Origin: Isosphaeraceae bacterium
GTDB lineage: Bacteria > Planctomycetota > Planctomycetia > Isosphaerales > Isosphaeraceae
Length of the DNA: 50,162 nt
NCBI GenBank assembly: GCA_021324445.1
Contig: JAJPJC010000129.1
Coordinates: 1 to 50,162, forward strand
Direction: 5' to 3'
The stretch's first letter is position 1; every line of letters begins with the position of its first letter. Of this stretch, positions 31,167-43,099 are shown in pieces. The notes beneath the pieces were generated by a model. That model worked only from the letters and a program-made list of their open reading frames with translations. It was not told the DNA's origin and did not search any database. Both the position numbers and the translations under genes were made by a program.

Positions 31167-33911
31167 TCAGAGGTCGATCTCGGCCTTGATCACGGGGTCG
31201 CCGATGGCGTGCACCAGCCGGAAGCCGAGCTCCTGGCAGATGCGCCGCATCGGGACGTTTTCGGGCAGGATGATGCCGACGATGCGGGCGAGCCTCTCCT
31301 CGCGGCCGATCTGGAGGAGGCGCTGCAAGAGCTCGGTGCCGAGCCCCTGTCCTTGGAAGCGGTCACTCACCACCAGCGCAAACTCGGCCTCGTCGGTCCC
31401 GTGGACCTTGCTCAGGCGGCCGACACCGAGGATCTCATGATCGCCGGTCTGGGCATTCTTGCAGTCGGCCACCAAGGCCATCTCCCGGTCGTAGTCGATG
31501 AAGCAGATCCGGGTCAGGCGCTCGTGAGCCACCCGCGTGGACAGCTTCATCGCGTGGAGATAGCGGAGAGAGACGGTCCGCTCCGAGAGGGTCCCATGAA
31601 ACGCGACCAGCAAGGGTTCGTCCTCCGGGCGGATGGGCCGCAGGACAAGCCGAGTACCGTCCTTGGCGGTCCAGGGGGCGATGTACTGGGTCGGATAGGG
31701 GCGGATGGCCAGTCGGGGAAGGGCCGCATCACCGACGTTCGGGCCGTGGACAAGCACCCGCGCGTCGAGGGCCAGGATCCGTTCCGGCGAGGCGAGCAAG
31801 GGGTTGATGTCGATCTCCTTGATCCAGCGTTGCTCGATGACCAGATTGCTGAAGCGGACCAGGAGTTGCTCGAGTCCGAGGAGGTCCACCGGTGGGCGGC
31901 CGCGCACCCCTTGGAGCGCCGTGAAGAGCTTGGTTTGCTCCATCATCCGCCGGGCCAGGGTGGTATTCAGCGGCGGCAACCCCAAGGCGCGATCCTTGAA
32001 CACCTCGACGAGTTGGCCTCCCGTCCCGAAGAGCAGGACCGGGCCGAACTGGGAATCGAGGCTGCTCCCGACGATCAGCTCGTAACCATCCAGCGCGACC
32101 ATCGGCTGGACGCTCACCCCCTGGAATTGCTCGGCACCTGCGCGACGGCCGACTGCCGCCTCGATGGCGCGATAGGCACGGCGGACGGCCTCCGCGCCGG
32201 GGAGGTTGAGCTGCACGCCGCCCACGTCGGTCTTATGTGTGATCGTGTCGGAATGGAGCTTGAGGACGACTGGGAATCCGATGGCCTCGGCGGCGGCGAC
32301 CGCCTCGTCCTCGGTCGCGGCGATGCGGGTCTCCACGGTGGGGATGCCGTAATCCGCGAGGATCCGCTTCGATTCGACCTCAGTCAGGATGGTCCGTCCT
32401 TGCTCCCGCGCCGCGGCGATGATCGCCCCGGCCGCCGAACGGCTACCGGCGTCCCTCTCGCCACCAGATGGCAGGCTCGGGGTCTCGTAGAGGGCCTGGA
32501 GGTTGTAAGACGACCGCCACATGAGGGCGAAGACTTGCGCGGCGGCGTCGGGATAGGCGAAGGTCGGGATGCCCGCGTGGTCGAGGATCTGCCCACCGGG
32601 CTCGACCGCTGCGCCTCCCATCCAACTGGCGAGCACCGGCTTGCCGGGGACCTTGGCGTACGCTTGGAGCTCGCGGGCGGTCCCGGTCGGGTCGCTCATC
32701 GCCTGAGGAGTCAAGATCACCAGGAGCCCATCGATGTCGGGATCGCGGGCCGTGATCGCCAGGGTATCGGCGTATCGCTGGGCGTCGGCATCGCCCAGGA
32801 TGTCGATGGGGTTGTTGCGGCTCCAGGCGGCCGGGAGGCTGGCGTTGAGTGCCTCCAAGGACTCGCCGGAGAGCGTGGCGAGCTCGCCGTGGTTCTCGAT
32901 CAAAGCGTCGGTGGCCAAGACACCGGGCCCGCCAGCGTTGGTCACCACCGCCAGCCTGGGGCCGCGGGGCCTGGGCTGCTTGGCCAGGACCTCGGCCATG
33001 TCGAAGACCTGCGAAATCGAGTTGACCCGCAGGACGCCGACGCGGCGGAACGCGGCGTCCAGGACCTCGTCGCTGCCGGCCAGCGTGCCCGTGTGCGACA
33101 CCGCCGCCTTGGCCGCCGCCTCGGTCCGTCCCGCCTTGATCACGATGATCGGCTTGGTCAGCGCCACCTCGCGTGCCGCCGACAAGAATGACCGCGCATC
33201 GCCGATTGATTCCATGTAGATCACGATGCACTTCGTTTCGGAATCATCGCCCAGGTAATCGATCAGGTCGCCCCAGCCGACGTCGAGCATCGAGCCGGTC
33301 GAGACGAATGTGCTGAAGCCGACGTCGACCCGCAGGCTCCAGTCGAGGATCGCCGTGCAGAGGGCACCGCTCTGGCTCAGGAAGCCGACAGTCCCTGGCC
33401 GAGCGATCTGGGTAGCGAACGTGGCGTTGAGTCCGTGGCCGGGTCGCATGACCCCCAGGCAGTTGGGACCGATCAGACGCATTCGCCCGCGCCGGGCCTG
33501 CTCCAGCACGCTCCGCTCGAGTTCAGCCCCCTCCGGCCCCGTCTCCCTGAACCCGGCCGAGATGATGATCGCGCCCTTGACCCCGGCCTCGACACACTCA
33601 CCGATCACGCCGGGGACGGACGGCGCGGGGGTCACCACCACCGCAAGGTCGACTGGTTCGGGCACCGAACCGATCTTGGGGTACGCGGGGATCCCCAGCA
33701 CGTCGGGCCGGTTAGGATTGACCGGGTGGACTGTCCCTCCGAAGGGGCTGCTGGTCAAGTTCCACAGGATGGATCGCCCCACGCTCCCGGGCTTCTCGGT
33801 GGCCCCGATCACCGCGACAGCCCTCGGCTCGAAGATCGCATCGAGAGGCAGCCGTGGCTCGGATCGGCGCGGTGGGAACGGCTCTCGGGGCCGAACAGTC
33901 ACCTCGCTCAT
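31167..33911 (-). CDS. ADP-forming acyl-CoA synthetase/GNAT acetyltransferase fusion (Pat-like)
   Basis: This 914-residue protein joins four parts. A CoA-binding domain opens it ([19 protein letters not shown]). A succinyl-CoA-ligase-like domain follows ([14 protein letters not shown], and [11 protein letters not shown] with the likely phospho-His). An ATP-grasp domain spans about residues 500-715 ([33 protein letters not shown]), and a C-terminal GNAT acetyltransferase has the acetyl-CoA loop [15 protein letters not shown]. The family includes bacterial Pat/YfiQ, which acetylates and silences acetyl-CoA synthetase. Because the SHTG histidine is intact, it may also act as an ADP-forming ligase making ATP. 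The ATG at 33911 (MSEVTVRP) was preferred. Confidence 0.9.
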   Translation of the reverse strand: MSEVTVRPREPFPPRRSEPRLPLDAIFEPRAVAVIGATEKPGSVGRSILWNLTSSPFGGTVHPVNPNRPDVLGIPAYPKIGSVPEPVDLAVVVTPAPSVPGVIGECVEAGVKGAIIISAGFRETGPEGAELERSVLEQARRGRMRLIGPNCLGVMRPGHGLNATFATQIARPGTVGFLSQSGALCTAILDWSLRVDVGFSTFVSTGSMLDVGWGDLIDYLGDDSETKCIVIYMESIGDARSFLSAAREVALTKPIIVIKAGRTEAAAKAAVSHTGTLAGSDEVLDAAFRRVGVLRVNSISQVFDMAEVLAKQPRPRGPRLAVVTNAGGPGVLATDALIENHGELATLSGESLEALNASLPAAWSRNNPIDILGDADAQRYADTLAITARDPDIDGLLVILTPQAMSDPTGTARELQAYAKVPGKPVLASWMGGAAVEPGGQILDHAGIPTFAYPDAAAQVFALMWRSSYNLQALYETPSLPSGGERDAGSRSAAGAIIAAAREQGRTILTEVESKRILADYGIPTVETRIAATEDEAVAAAEAIGFPVVLKLHSDTITHKTDVGGVQLNLPGAEAVRRAYRAIEAAVGRRAGAEQFQGVSVQPMVALDGYELIVGSSLDSQFGPVLLFGTGGQLVEVFKDRALGLPPLNTTLARRMMEQTKLFTALQGVRGRPPVDLLGLEQLLVRFSNLVIEQRWIKEIDINPLLASPERILALDARVLVHGPNVGDAALPRLAIRPYPTQYIAPWTAKDGTRLVLRPIRPEDEPLLVAFHGTLSERTVSLRYLHAMKLSTRVAHERLTRICFIDYDREMALVADCKNAQTGDHEILGVGRLSKVHGTDEAEFALVVSDRFQGQGLGTELLQRLLQIGREERLARIVGIILPENVPMRRICQELGFRLVHAIGDPVIKAEIDL

Positions 33912-33978
33912 GGTCGGTTCCTGAACTTTAGACCCCTTTAAGAGGAGGATTTGGCGCATCTGAGTCAAGTTTTCTCGA

Positions 33979-34635
33979 TCAAGCCGCCACGGGAACCTTC
34001 GCTTTCTCGATATGTCGGTTCACCTCTTGATCGAAACGGTCGAACGCGCGGCGCAGCGGGCTGTCTCCTGGGAAGTCTTCGGCAAAGAGTTCCCCGAGTG
34101 CTGGCCGGAACAACCGCGCGTGACACCGCGTGAACCACAGCGCCATCCGCAGCCCCTTGTCGGTCACCGTGTCGCGATGGGATTCCGGGGCGCGTTCGAT
34201 TAACCCTTGCAAACGTAAGCGGCGCAGTTGGTACGTGAGCCGGCCCTGGGTCCATTGGCTGGGATCAACCCCCAGCAGCGCAGCGAGGTGCTCCCGCAGA
34301 TCACGACTGCGAAATCCCCGGGGCAGCAACCGTAGCACCAACAACACACTCAACAGCGCCTGCACCCGATCATCACCGAACCGCAAGGCCGATGCCCGCT
34401 GCTCGCCCACACGGCACGGACCGGTCACTTCCCGGAACATCGCTTCGGAGAAGGCAAAGTCTTGGCTGGTCTTTTGGACGTCCATCAGACGTCGTGTGGC
34501 TTGAAAACCCAGCTCCCGCAGCGCGGGAAGATTGGCCAGCTTCCGACCCAAGCCGAAATCTCCGGCGTCGTTCACGGTCAGCTCCGTCCGCATCCGCGTG
34601 ATCAATTCCCGAATACGCCCGTTCTCACTGGACAT
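33979..34635 (-). CDS. Winged-helix-like protein of unknown function
   Basis: This 218-residue protein opens with helical [19 protein letters not shown] and contains a winged-helix-like region at about residues 115-165 ([54 protein letters not shown]). I associate similar proteins with scattered, probably mobile loci in several phyla, but no enzyme motif is visible. It lies at the right edge of the stress island. Confidence 0.6.
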   Translation of the reverse strand: MSSENGRIRELITRMRTELTVNDAGDFGLGRKLANLPALRELGFQATRRLMDVQKTSQDFAFSEAMFREVTGPCRVGEQRASALRFGDDRVQALLSVLLVLRLLPRGFRSRDLREHLAALLGVDPSQWTQGRLTYQLRRLRLQGLIERAPESHRDTVTDKGLRMALWFTRCHARLFRPALGELFAEDFPGDSPLRRAFDRFDQEVNRHIEKAKVPVAA

Positions 34636-35014
34636 CTCGACCCAAGGTGTAGGATAATAGGATTTATAGGGGGCGTCAACGCGGATCCTCCGACCCCTGA
34701 AACTCCTGCCAGCCGAGTTTTCCGGTTGCGATGAGACTGCGTCGTGCGTTCAGAGTGATCGACGGGCTCGTCGGGGCCATCGCGCGGTGCGAATCGCTCC
34801 AGCAGGAGGCGGCCACCCGGCGCATCTCCGCACCGCGACCGCTGGGGGAGGGGCTCGATCGGGGGCCGCCGGCCGGATGGTCCGGGCACCCCAGCTCGTG
34901 ACCCAGGCGGCGGGGAGCGCTACTCGACCAGCGTGTCGCGGGCGCGACCACCCGGAACGCTTGATCGCCGCGGTTACTGAGTACCTCTGATCCAGACACG
35001 AGGGAACTGAAATA
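34636..35014. other. Intergenic region
   Basis: This gap separates divergent genes. A short frame from 34730 (MRLRRAFRVIDGLVGAIARC) is weakly protein-like and ends within 60 codons; I do not call it. I see no RNA gene or clear repeat. Confidence 0.4.
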
Positions 35015-35902
35015 ATGAACATCAAGATTGGCAGTGCGCCGGACAACTGGGGCGTCTGGTTCCCCAGCGATCCCAAGCAGACTCCTTGGAATCGCTACCT
35101 CGACGAACTCGTCGAGGCCGGCTACGAGTGGACGGAGCTGGGTCCCTACGGCTACCTGCCCACGGACCTGCCGACCCTCCGCGCCGAGCTGGCTCGCCGC
35201 GGCCTGAAGGTGTCGGGCACCTTCGCCATGGCCCACCTGGAAGACCCGGCCGCCTGGCCCGACCTGGAGCGGCAGGTCCTCGGCGGCGGCGAATTACTGG
35301 CCGCCCTGGGCGCGCGCTTCCTGGTGTTCATCGACGATACCTACTCCGACCTGTTCACCGGCCGGCCCACCCGGCCGTCCCGGCTCGGCGCGGACGAGTG
35401 GAAGCGGCTGATCGAGGTCACGCACCGGATGGCCGAGCTGGTCCGGGACCGCTTCGGACTCCAACTGGTCCAGCATCCGCATGCGGAGACGCACATCGAG
35501 TACGAGGACCAGATCGAGGCCTTCCTGGAACAGACCGATCCGAACCTGGTGAGTCTCTGCCTGGACACGGGCCATCACGCCTACCGTGGGGGCGACCCCA
35601 TCGCCTTCTTCCGCCGCCACCACGCCCGCATCCCCTACCTGCACCTCAAGAGCGTCGACGGGGAGAAACAGAAGTGGGTCGAGCGGGAGCAGATCCCCTT
35701 CGCGATCGCTGTTGGCAACGATATGTTCTGCGAGCCATCTCACGGCGTGGTGGACTTCATCGCCTTCCGGGATGCCCTCCAAGAGGTCGGCTACGACGGC
35801 TGGGCGATCGTCGAGCAGGACATGTACCCCGCGCCGTTCGACAAGCCGTTGCCGATCGCCAAGCGGACCCGGGAGTATCTCCGCTCGATCGGACTCGGAT
35901 AG
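35015..35902 (+). CDS. Sugar-phosphate isomerase/epimerase-type TIM barrel
   Basis: This 295-residue protein has the AP-endonuclease-2-like TIM-barrel pattern of IolE/hydroxypyruvate isomerase enzymes. Metal-ligand candidates are in GYEWTELGPYGY (Glu), LQLVQHPHAETHIE (His/Glu), CLDTGHHAYRGGD (Asp/His), PYLHLKSV (His) and AIVEQDMY (Glu). IolE (inosose dehydratase) is the closest guess. No inositol genes adjoin it, so the substrate is unassigned. Confidence 0.82.
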   Translation: MNIKIGSAPDNWGVWFPSDPKQTPWNRYLDELVEAGYEWTELGPYGYLPTDLPTLRAELARRGLKVSGTFAMAHLEDPAAWPDLERQVLGGGELLAALGARFLVFIDDTYSDLFTGRPTRPSRLGADEWKRLIEVTHRMAELVRDRFGLQLVQHPHAETHIEYEDQIEAFLEQTDPNLVSLCLDTGHHAYRGGDPIAFFRRHHARIPYLHLKSVDGEKQKWVEREQIPFAIAVGNDMFCEPSHGVVDFIAFRDALQEVGYDGWAIVEQDMYPAPFDKPLPIAKRTREYLRSIGLG

Positions 35903-36037
35903 ATCCGACGGGCGTCGCTCCTCCGCGCGGTACGCGTCTTTCGGGTTCGCGGATTCCGGATTCCGAATTCCATATATTATCAAAATATAAGTATTATTTG
36001 TGGATCTGAAATCGAGATAGTCCTTGAAGGTGGCCCG

Positions 36038-38038
36038 ATGTCCTCAGGATTTGCCCCCATTCGACCGATCGAGCCGGGCCCGCCACCGGCCTCCGCGCCC
36101 GGTACGGTTCCCGCCGGGGCGATGACCCCCTGGCAGGTCGGCGACTTGATCCCACCGCCGGCCCCGAGTGGACGCCGATGGGCGTCCCTGCTCGGGCCGG
36201 GGATCCTGCTGGCGGGCTCGTCGGTCGGCGCGGGCGAGTGGCTGTTCGGCCCCGCCGTGACCGCACAGTTCGGCGGGACGTTTCTCTGGCTGGCCACCGT
36301 CAGTATCCTCGTCCAGGTCTTTTACAACCTGGAGGTGATGCGCTACACCCTCTATTGCGGCGAACCGATCTTCATCGGCTTCTTCCGCACGCCACCGGGC
36401 CCTCGGATCTGGACCCTCTGCTACCTGACGTTGTTCATCGCCCACATCTGGCCCTTCATGGCCTCGAACGCCGCCGTCCCGTTGGCGGCGGCCGTGCTGG
36501 GCCACCTCCCCGGCGACGGCCAGCTCACCCTGGCCGGGATGACCTGGAGTGAGGGCCAGATCGTCAAGGCCCTGGGCTACATCGTCTTCATTGGCACCCT
36601 CGTCCCTCTGGTCTTCGGCGGCACGGTGTACACCGTGCTCGAGCGCGTGATGACGGTCAAGATCGTGCTCCTCTTGTCGTTCCTCGTCCTCGTGACGGCC
36701 ATCATGGCCTCGGCCGTCGATGCTCGGGAGATCCTGAGCGGATTCTTCCGGTTCGGCTCCGTTGCCGTGCGTGCGGATGTCGTCCTCGCGGGGCCGCATT
36801 TCTCCTGGTCGGAGCGGGAGGGCGACGCGATCACGACCGTGCAAGGGACGCTCGTGGACGGCTCTCCTCTGGTCACGTCGTTCCGGATCCGGCAGGGCGC
36901 GGTCGATCACCGTTACGGCGCGGGTACCACGCTCCCTCCCCAGGACGAGCAGCGGCGCGCCCGCATCCTGGAACGGGCCATGGCGCTGTGCCGGCCTGAC
37001 GGCTTCCTTGTCCGGACCGGCGATGCTTCGCGGTCCCTCGCTGTGCAGGGGACCATCGGGCCCGACCGGAGCTGGCGCCCCGACGTCATCGCGATCGAGA
37101 CCGGCGATGGGACACAGCGGTATCACCGGCTGGAGGACGTCCCAGCCCCCTACGCCGAACGGGTGCGGGAGCTGGTCGCCAATCAGGGGTTCGAGCGGTT
37201 CAACCTGGTGCGGTACTGGCTCCGGCACGGCCGGCTCCCCGAATTGGACTGGGCTCTGATCGCGGCCTTCGCGGCGATTGCCGGGGCGGGCGGCTTCTCC
37301 AATGCCCTGTTCTCCAACTATGCTCGCGATAAGGGATGGGGCATGGGTGCCCAGACTGGGGCGATCCCCAGCGCCATCGGCGGCCGGACCATCGGCTTGT
37401 CTCATACGGGGATCGTCTTCCCGATCAATGCCGTCAACCGGGAGCGCTGGCGTGGGTGGTTTCGACATATCCTCCGAGACCAGGTTTACTTGTGGATGAC
37501 GTGCAGCTTCATCGGGCTGGCCTTGCCCTGCATGCTCTCGCTGGAGTTTGTCCGCAACGCGCCGATCGCCGAGAACCGAGTGGCCGCGATGACCGCCGAC
37601 GGCATCGCGGCACGGTTCCCCGCCTACGCCCCGTTCCTCTGGTCGATCACCCTGCTCTGCGGCTTCCTCGCCCTGGCGCCCAACAGCGTGATGACCGGCG
37701 ATCTCATCGCCCGCATCTGGACCGACCTGGTGTGGACCGGCAGCGCCGTGACCCGGCGGCTGCGGGAGGACCAGGTCAAGTCTGTCTACTACGGCATCCT
37801 CGCGGCCTTCGCGGTCTGGGGCCTGATCGCCTTGACGCTGTTCAACCCGCTTCAGATCGCCAAGATCGGAGCGGTCCTCGGTAATGTCGCCCTGGGCTTC
37901 TCGGCGTTCCACACGCTCTACGTCAATAGCACGCTGTTGCCCCGCGAATTGCGCCCCAACCTGCTGATGCGCGCGGGTTTGGTGGCGTGCGGCGTCTTCT
38001 TCCTGACGATCACCGCAACCGTGTGCTTGGGCTCGTGA
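36038..38038 (+). CDS. Nramp-related permease with a large soluble insert
   Basis: This 666-residue membrane protein resembles the Nramp/APC fold. The first helix reads LGPGILLAGSSVGAGEWLFG, where classical Nramp has an Asp-Pro-Gly-Asn metal site; that Asp/Asn pair is absent. Some eleven helices are visible. Residues about 255-390 form a soluble insert of strand-like sequence (FSWSEREGDAITTVQG, HRYGAGTTLPPQDEQ), after which transport helices resume (LIAAFAAIAGAGGFSN). It is probably a transporter for a substrate other than divalent metal. An AT-rich stretch (35965-36030) precedes the start. Confidence 0.75.
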   Translation: MSSGFAPIRPIEPGPPPASAPGTVPAGAMTPWQVGDLIPPPAPSGRRWASLLGPGILLAGSSVGAGEWLFGPAVTAQFGGTFLWLATVSILVQVFYNLEVMRYTLYCGEPIFIGFFRTPPGPRIWTLCYLTLFIAHIWPFMASNAAVPLAAAVLGHLPGDGQLTLAGMTWSEGQIVKALGYIVFIGTLVPLVFGGTVYTVLERVMTVKIVLLLSFLVLVTAIMASAVDAREILSGFFRFGSVAVRADVVLAGPHFSWSEREGDAITTVQGTLVDGSPLVTSFRIRQGAVDHRYGAGTTLPPQDEQRRARILERAMALCRPDGFLVRTGDASRSLAVQGTIGPDRSWRPDVIAIETGDGTQRYHRLEDVPAPYAERVRELVANQGFERFNLVRYWLRHGRLPELDWALIAAFAAIAGAGGFSNALFSNYARDKGWGMGAQTGAIPSAIGGRTIGLSHTGIVFPINAVNRERWRGWFRHILRDQVYLWMTCSFIGLALPCMLSLEFVRNAPIAENRVAAMTADGIAARFPAYAPFLWSITLLCGFLALAPNSVMTGDLIARIWTDLVWTGSAVTRRLREDQVKSVYYGILAAFAVWGLIALTLFNPLQIAKIGAVLGNVALGFSAFHTLYVNSTLLPRELRPNLLMRAGLVACGVFFLTITATVCLGS

Positions 38039-38317
38039 CCGGGACCTGGATCGAACCGAGCGGCCGGGTCTCCAAGGAGTTCGTTGCCTCCTGGAGTCTC
38101 GGCGCCCCGCGGATCTCTTGCTGGACGCGAGGATCTATCCTACAATCCGATACTGAGACTCGTTTCTGGCCTTTGCAGGAGGATCCCCGAATCATCGCCA
38201 TAACGACCTCGTGACCGACCTGGTTTGTTCGAACGGTTTCCGCCGGAGAGGATCGAAACTCAGGGAGTCCCGGCGGTCATGGGCCGAGGCACCCGGGAGG
38301 ATTCGAGGAGGTCGAAC
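38039..38317. other. Intergenic region before the PSD1 gene
   Basis: No gene is seen. CTCC-rich and GGAG-rich segments at about 38071-38098 could form a weak hairpin after the permease gene. The upstream extension of the next frame (from 38225) looks noncoding. Confidence 0.35.
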
Positions 38318-40990
<2,673 letters not shown>

Positions 40991-41056
40991 GACAACCCCC
41001 TGGGGACGGGCGGTTGCCGTCGCCCAGGGATTGGCCCCTCTGATGCGGAGGCGACC

Positions 41057-42511
41057 ATGGACCGCAATCTCCAGGCCGGTGGTGATTGGTCGGAACTGAT
41101 CCCCCGGCGCGAGCTCTTGAAGCTCTCGGGGCTGGGCTTCGGCGCCCTGGCCGCGGCGTACATCCTGCACTCCGAAGGGGTCGGCGCCACGGTCGCCGAT
41201 CGCGGGCGTCCGCTCGATCTGAAGGCACGACCGGGGCATTTCCGCGCCCGGGCCCGGGCGGTCATCCAGCTCGTGCAGAATGGCGGCCCGAGCCAGATGG
41301 ACCTGTTCGACTTCAAGCCCGAGCTGCAAAAACGCCAGGGCGGGACCATGCCGGGCAGTGTCGAGACGTTCCAGCCGGGCAACACCACGACGCTGCTGGG
41401 CACCCCATTCCGGTTCCGCAGGCAGGGCGCCTGCGGCATGGAGCTGTCGGAAGCACTGCCGTACCTGGGCACGATCGCCGACGAGATCACCCTGGTGCGT
41501 TCGATGTTCACCGAGCACAACAACCACACCGAGGCGCTGGTGATGCTGAGCACCGGGAAGATCTTCCCCGGCAAGCCAGCGCTCGGCGCCTGGGTCAGCT
41601 ACGGCCTGGGGACGGAGAACCAGAACCTCCCGGCGTACATCGTGCTCCGCGACCCGACGGGGTACAACACCAGCGGCAAGCTGGTCTGGTCCCCGGGGTG
41701 GCTGCCGGCGCTCTACGGAGGCGTCGAGTTCAGCTCGGCCGGGGCGCCGGTCCTCGACTTGCAGCCCGCGGTGCCCCGACCGGCCGGATCGCAGCGGGCC
41801 GACCTCCAGTTCCTCGCCCGGCTCAATGAGGCGCATCGCCGCAAGTTCCCCGGCGAGTCCGAGCTGGAGGCCCGGATCCGCAACTACGAGCTGGCCGCTC
41901 GGATGCAAGTGCACGCGGCCCCCGCGCTCGACGTGTCCCAGGAATCGGCGGCCACCCGCGCGCTCTACGGACTGGACAATCCGACGACGGCCAGCTACGG
42001 GACCCGCTGCCTGATGGCCCGGCGGCTGGTGGAGCACGGCGTGCGCTTCGTCCAGGTCTTCCCGCCACCGTTTCAGCCCTGGGATTCGCACAAAGACACC
42101 AAAGGGGAGCTCGAGACCATCTGTGCGGTTACCGACCTGCCCGTCGCCGGGCTGGTCCGCGACCTCAAGGCCCGTGGCCTGCTCGATGAGACGATCCTCC
42201 TCTGGACGGGCGAGTTCGGCCGCTTGCCCGTCTCGCAAGGCAGCAAGGGGCGCGACCACAACCGCAACGCCTTCAGTCTCTGGCTCGCCGGTGGCGGCTT
42301 CAAGGCGGGCTACGTCCACGGCCAGACCGACGAGTTCGGCTACAGGGCGGTCGTGGACCGGGTCTCCGTTCCCGATCTCCACGCCACGCTCCTGCATCAA
42401 CTGGGACTCGACCACACCAAGCTGACCTATCGCCATCACGGCCGCGAGGAGACCCTGACCGATGCCCCAGTCAGCAAGGCGCGCGTCGTCGCAGGATTGC
42501 TCCAGAGCTGA
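41057..42511 (+). CDS. DUF1501 (sulfatase-like fold) protein
   Basis: This 484-residue protein has a twin-arginine-like N-terminus (PRRELLKLSGLGFGALAA) and the DUF1501 core: LVQNGGPSQMDLFDFKPEL, MFTEHNNHTEALVM, WDSHKDTKGELE, LWTGEFGRLPVSQG, GRDHNRNAFSLWLAGGG, and DLHATLLHQLGLDH near the end. It starts 66 bases after the PSD1 gene; the pair is a standard planctomycete two-gene unit and the two products probably act together in the periplasm. Confidence 0.92.
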   Translation: MDRNLQAGGDWSELIPRRELLKLSGLGFGALAAAYILHSEGVGATVADRGRPLDLKARPGHFRARARAVIQLVQNGGPSQMDLFDFKPELQKRQGGTMPGSVETFQPGNTTTLLGTPFRFRRQGACGMELSEALPYLGTIADEITLVRSMFTEHNNHTEALVMLSTGKIFPGKPALGAWVSYGLGTENQNLPAYIVLRDPTGYNTSGKLVWSPGWLPALYGGVEFSSAGAPVLDLQPAVPRPAGSQRADLQFLARLNEAHRRKFPGESELEARIRNYELAARMQVHAAPALDVSQESAATRALYGLDNPTTASYGTRCLMARRLVEHGVRFVQVFPPPFQPWDSHKDTKGELETICAVTDLPVAGLVRDLKARGLLDETILLWTGEFGRLPVSQGSKGRDHNRNAFSLWLAGGGFKAGYVHGQTDEFGYRAVVDRVSVPDLHATLLHQLGLDHTKLTYRHHGREETLTDAPVSKARVVAGLLQS

Positions 42512-42572
42512 GCCGCAACGACCGGCACCCCTCGTTCAGGCCGAGGCTACAAGGGTCTATGACACTTGTCAA
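42512..42572 (+). repeat. 61-bp dispersed repeat, copy 1
   Basis: The segment begins GCCGCAACGACCGGC directly after the DUF1501 stop and ends TTGTCAA. It matches 46204-46264 in the same orientation with about ten differences. A short stem CCTCG/CGAGG lies in its centre, with a seven-base loop. Confidence 0.75.
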
Positions 42573-43099
42573 CTGGGCAGGATTCATCACACGGATAACC
42601 CAATGCCGCTAGAGGTTACGTCACAAGAACTTGGGGGCGGAACTCCTTGCGACGCGTGAAGCCTTCTGTCCCTTCGAGGAACGAAGCAACCAGCGGCCCG
42701 GTCCTGCCCTCACCAAGCTGATGCGGCCGGGCGCGAGGGCGAGTGGGGAGCGGAACGGTTAGGCCAGCATGGCGACGGCCAGGATCGGCTCCGGCAGGAT
42801 TCGGGCCCAAGTTGCTCCCTCCTCAGCGCGGCTATTGAAAAAAGCAGAATTACGGAAGTTTTTTCTTGCAATCTCTTTCAGTTATGGTCTAAATAGTCTA
42901 CTCTTCGCCATGGGCGACCCGAGTTGGTTGGCAGTGCGCAACGAAGGGCGCGACTAACAAGAGCCAATGCGAGGCTCGCTCGACCCGCCGCTGGGACAGG
43001 CTCGGCCCGCCCTTCTGTGTCGAATGGGCATTGGCGACCTGGTGACCGCCGGACAGGATGTCCTGATCTCATGGGCGCGAACATCACGGGGGACAATCC
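42573..43099. other. Intergenic region with AT-rich promoter-like block
   Basis: No gene is supported. Bases 42836-42905 are unusually AT-rich for this window (AAAAAAGCAGAATT, TTTTTTCTTGCAATCTC, TTATGGTCTAAATAG) and may hold the promoter of the surface-protein gene. A TTGCAA and a later TATGGT could be -35/-10 boxes, but the spacing is not ideal. Confidence 0.4.

Noticed and set aside
31209..33191. Long plus-strand open frame opposite the acyl-CoA synthetase/GNAT gene
   Set aside because: The real gene on the minus strand has complete domains; this frame shows no family pattern.
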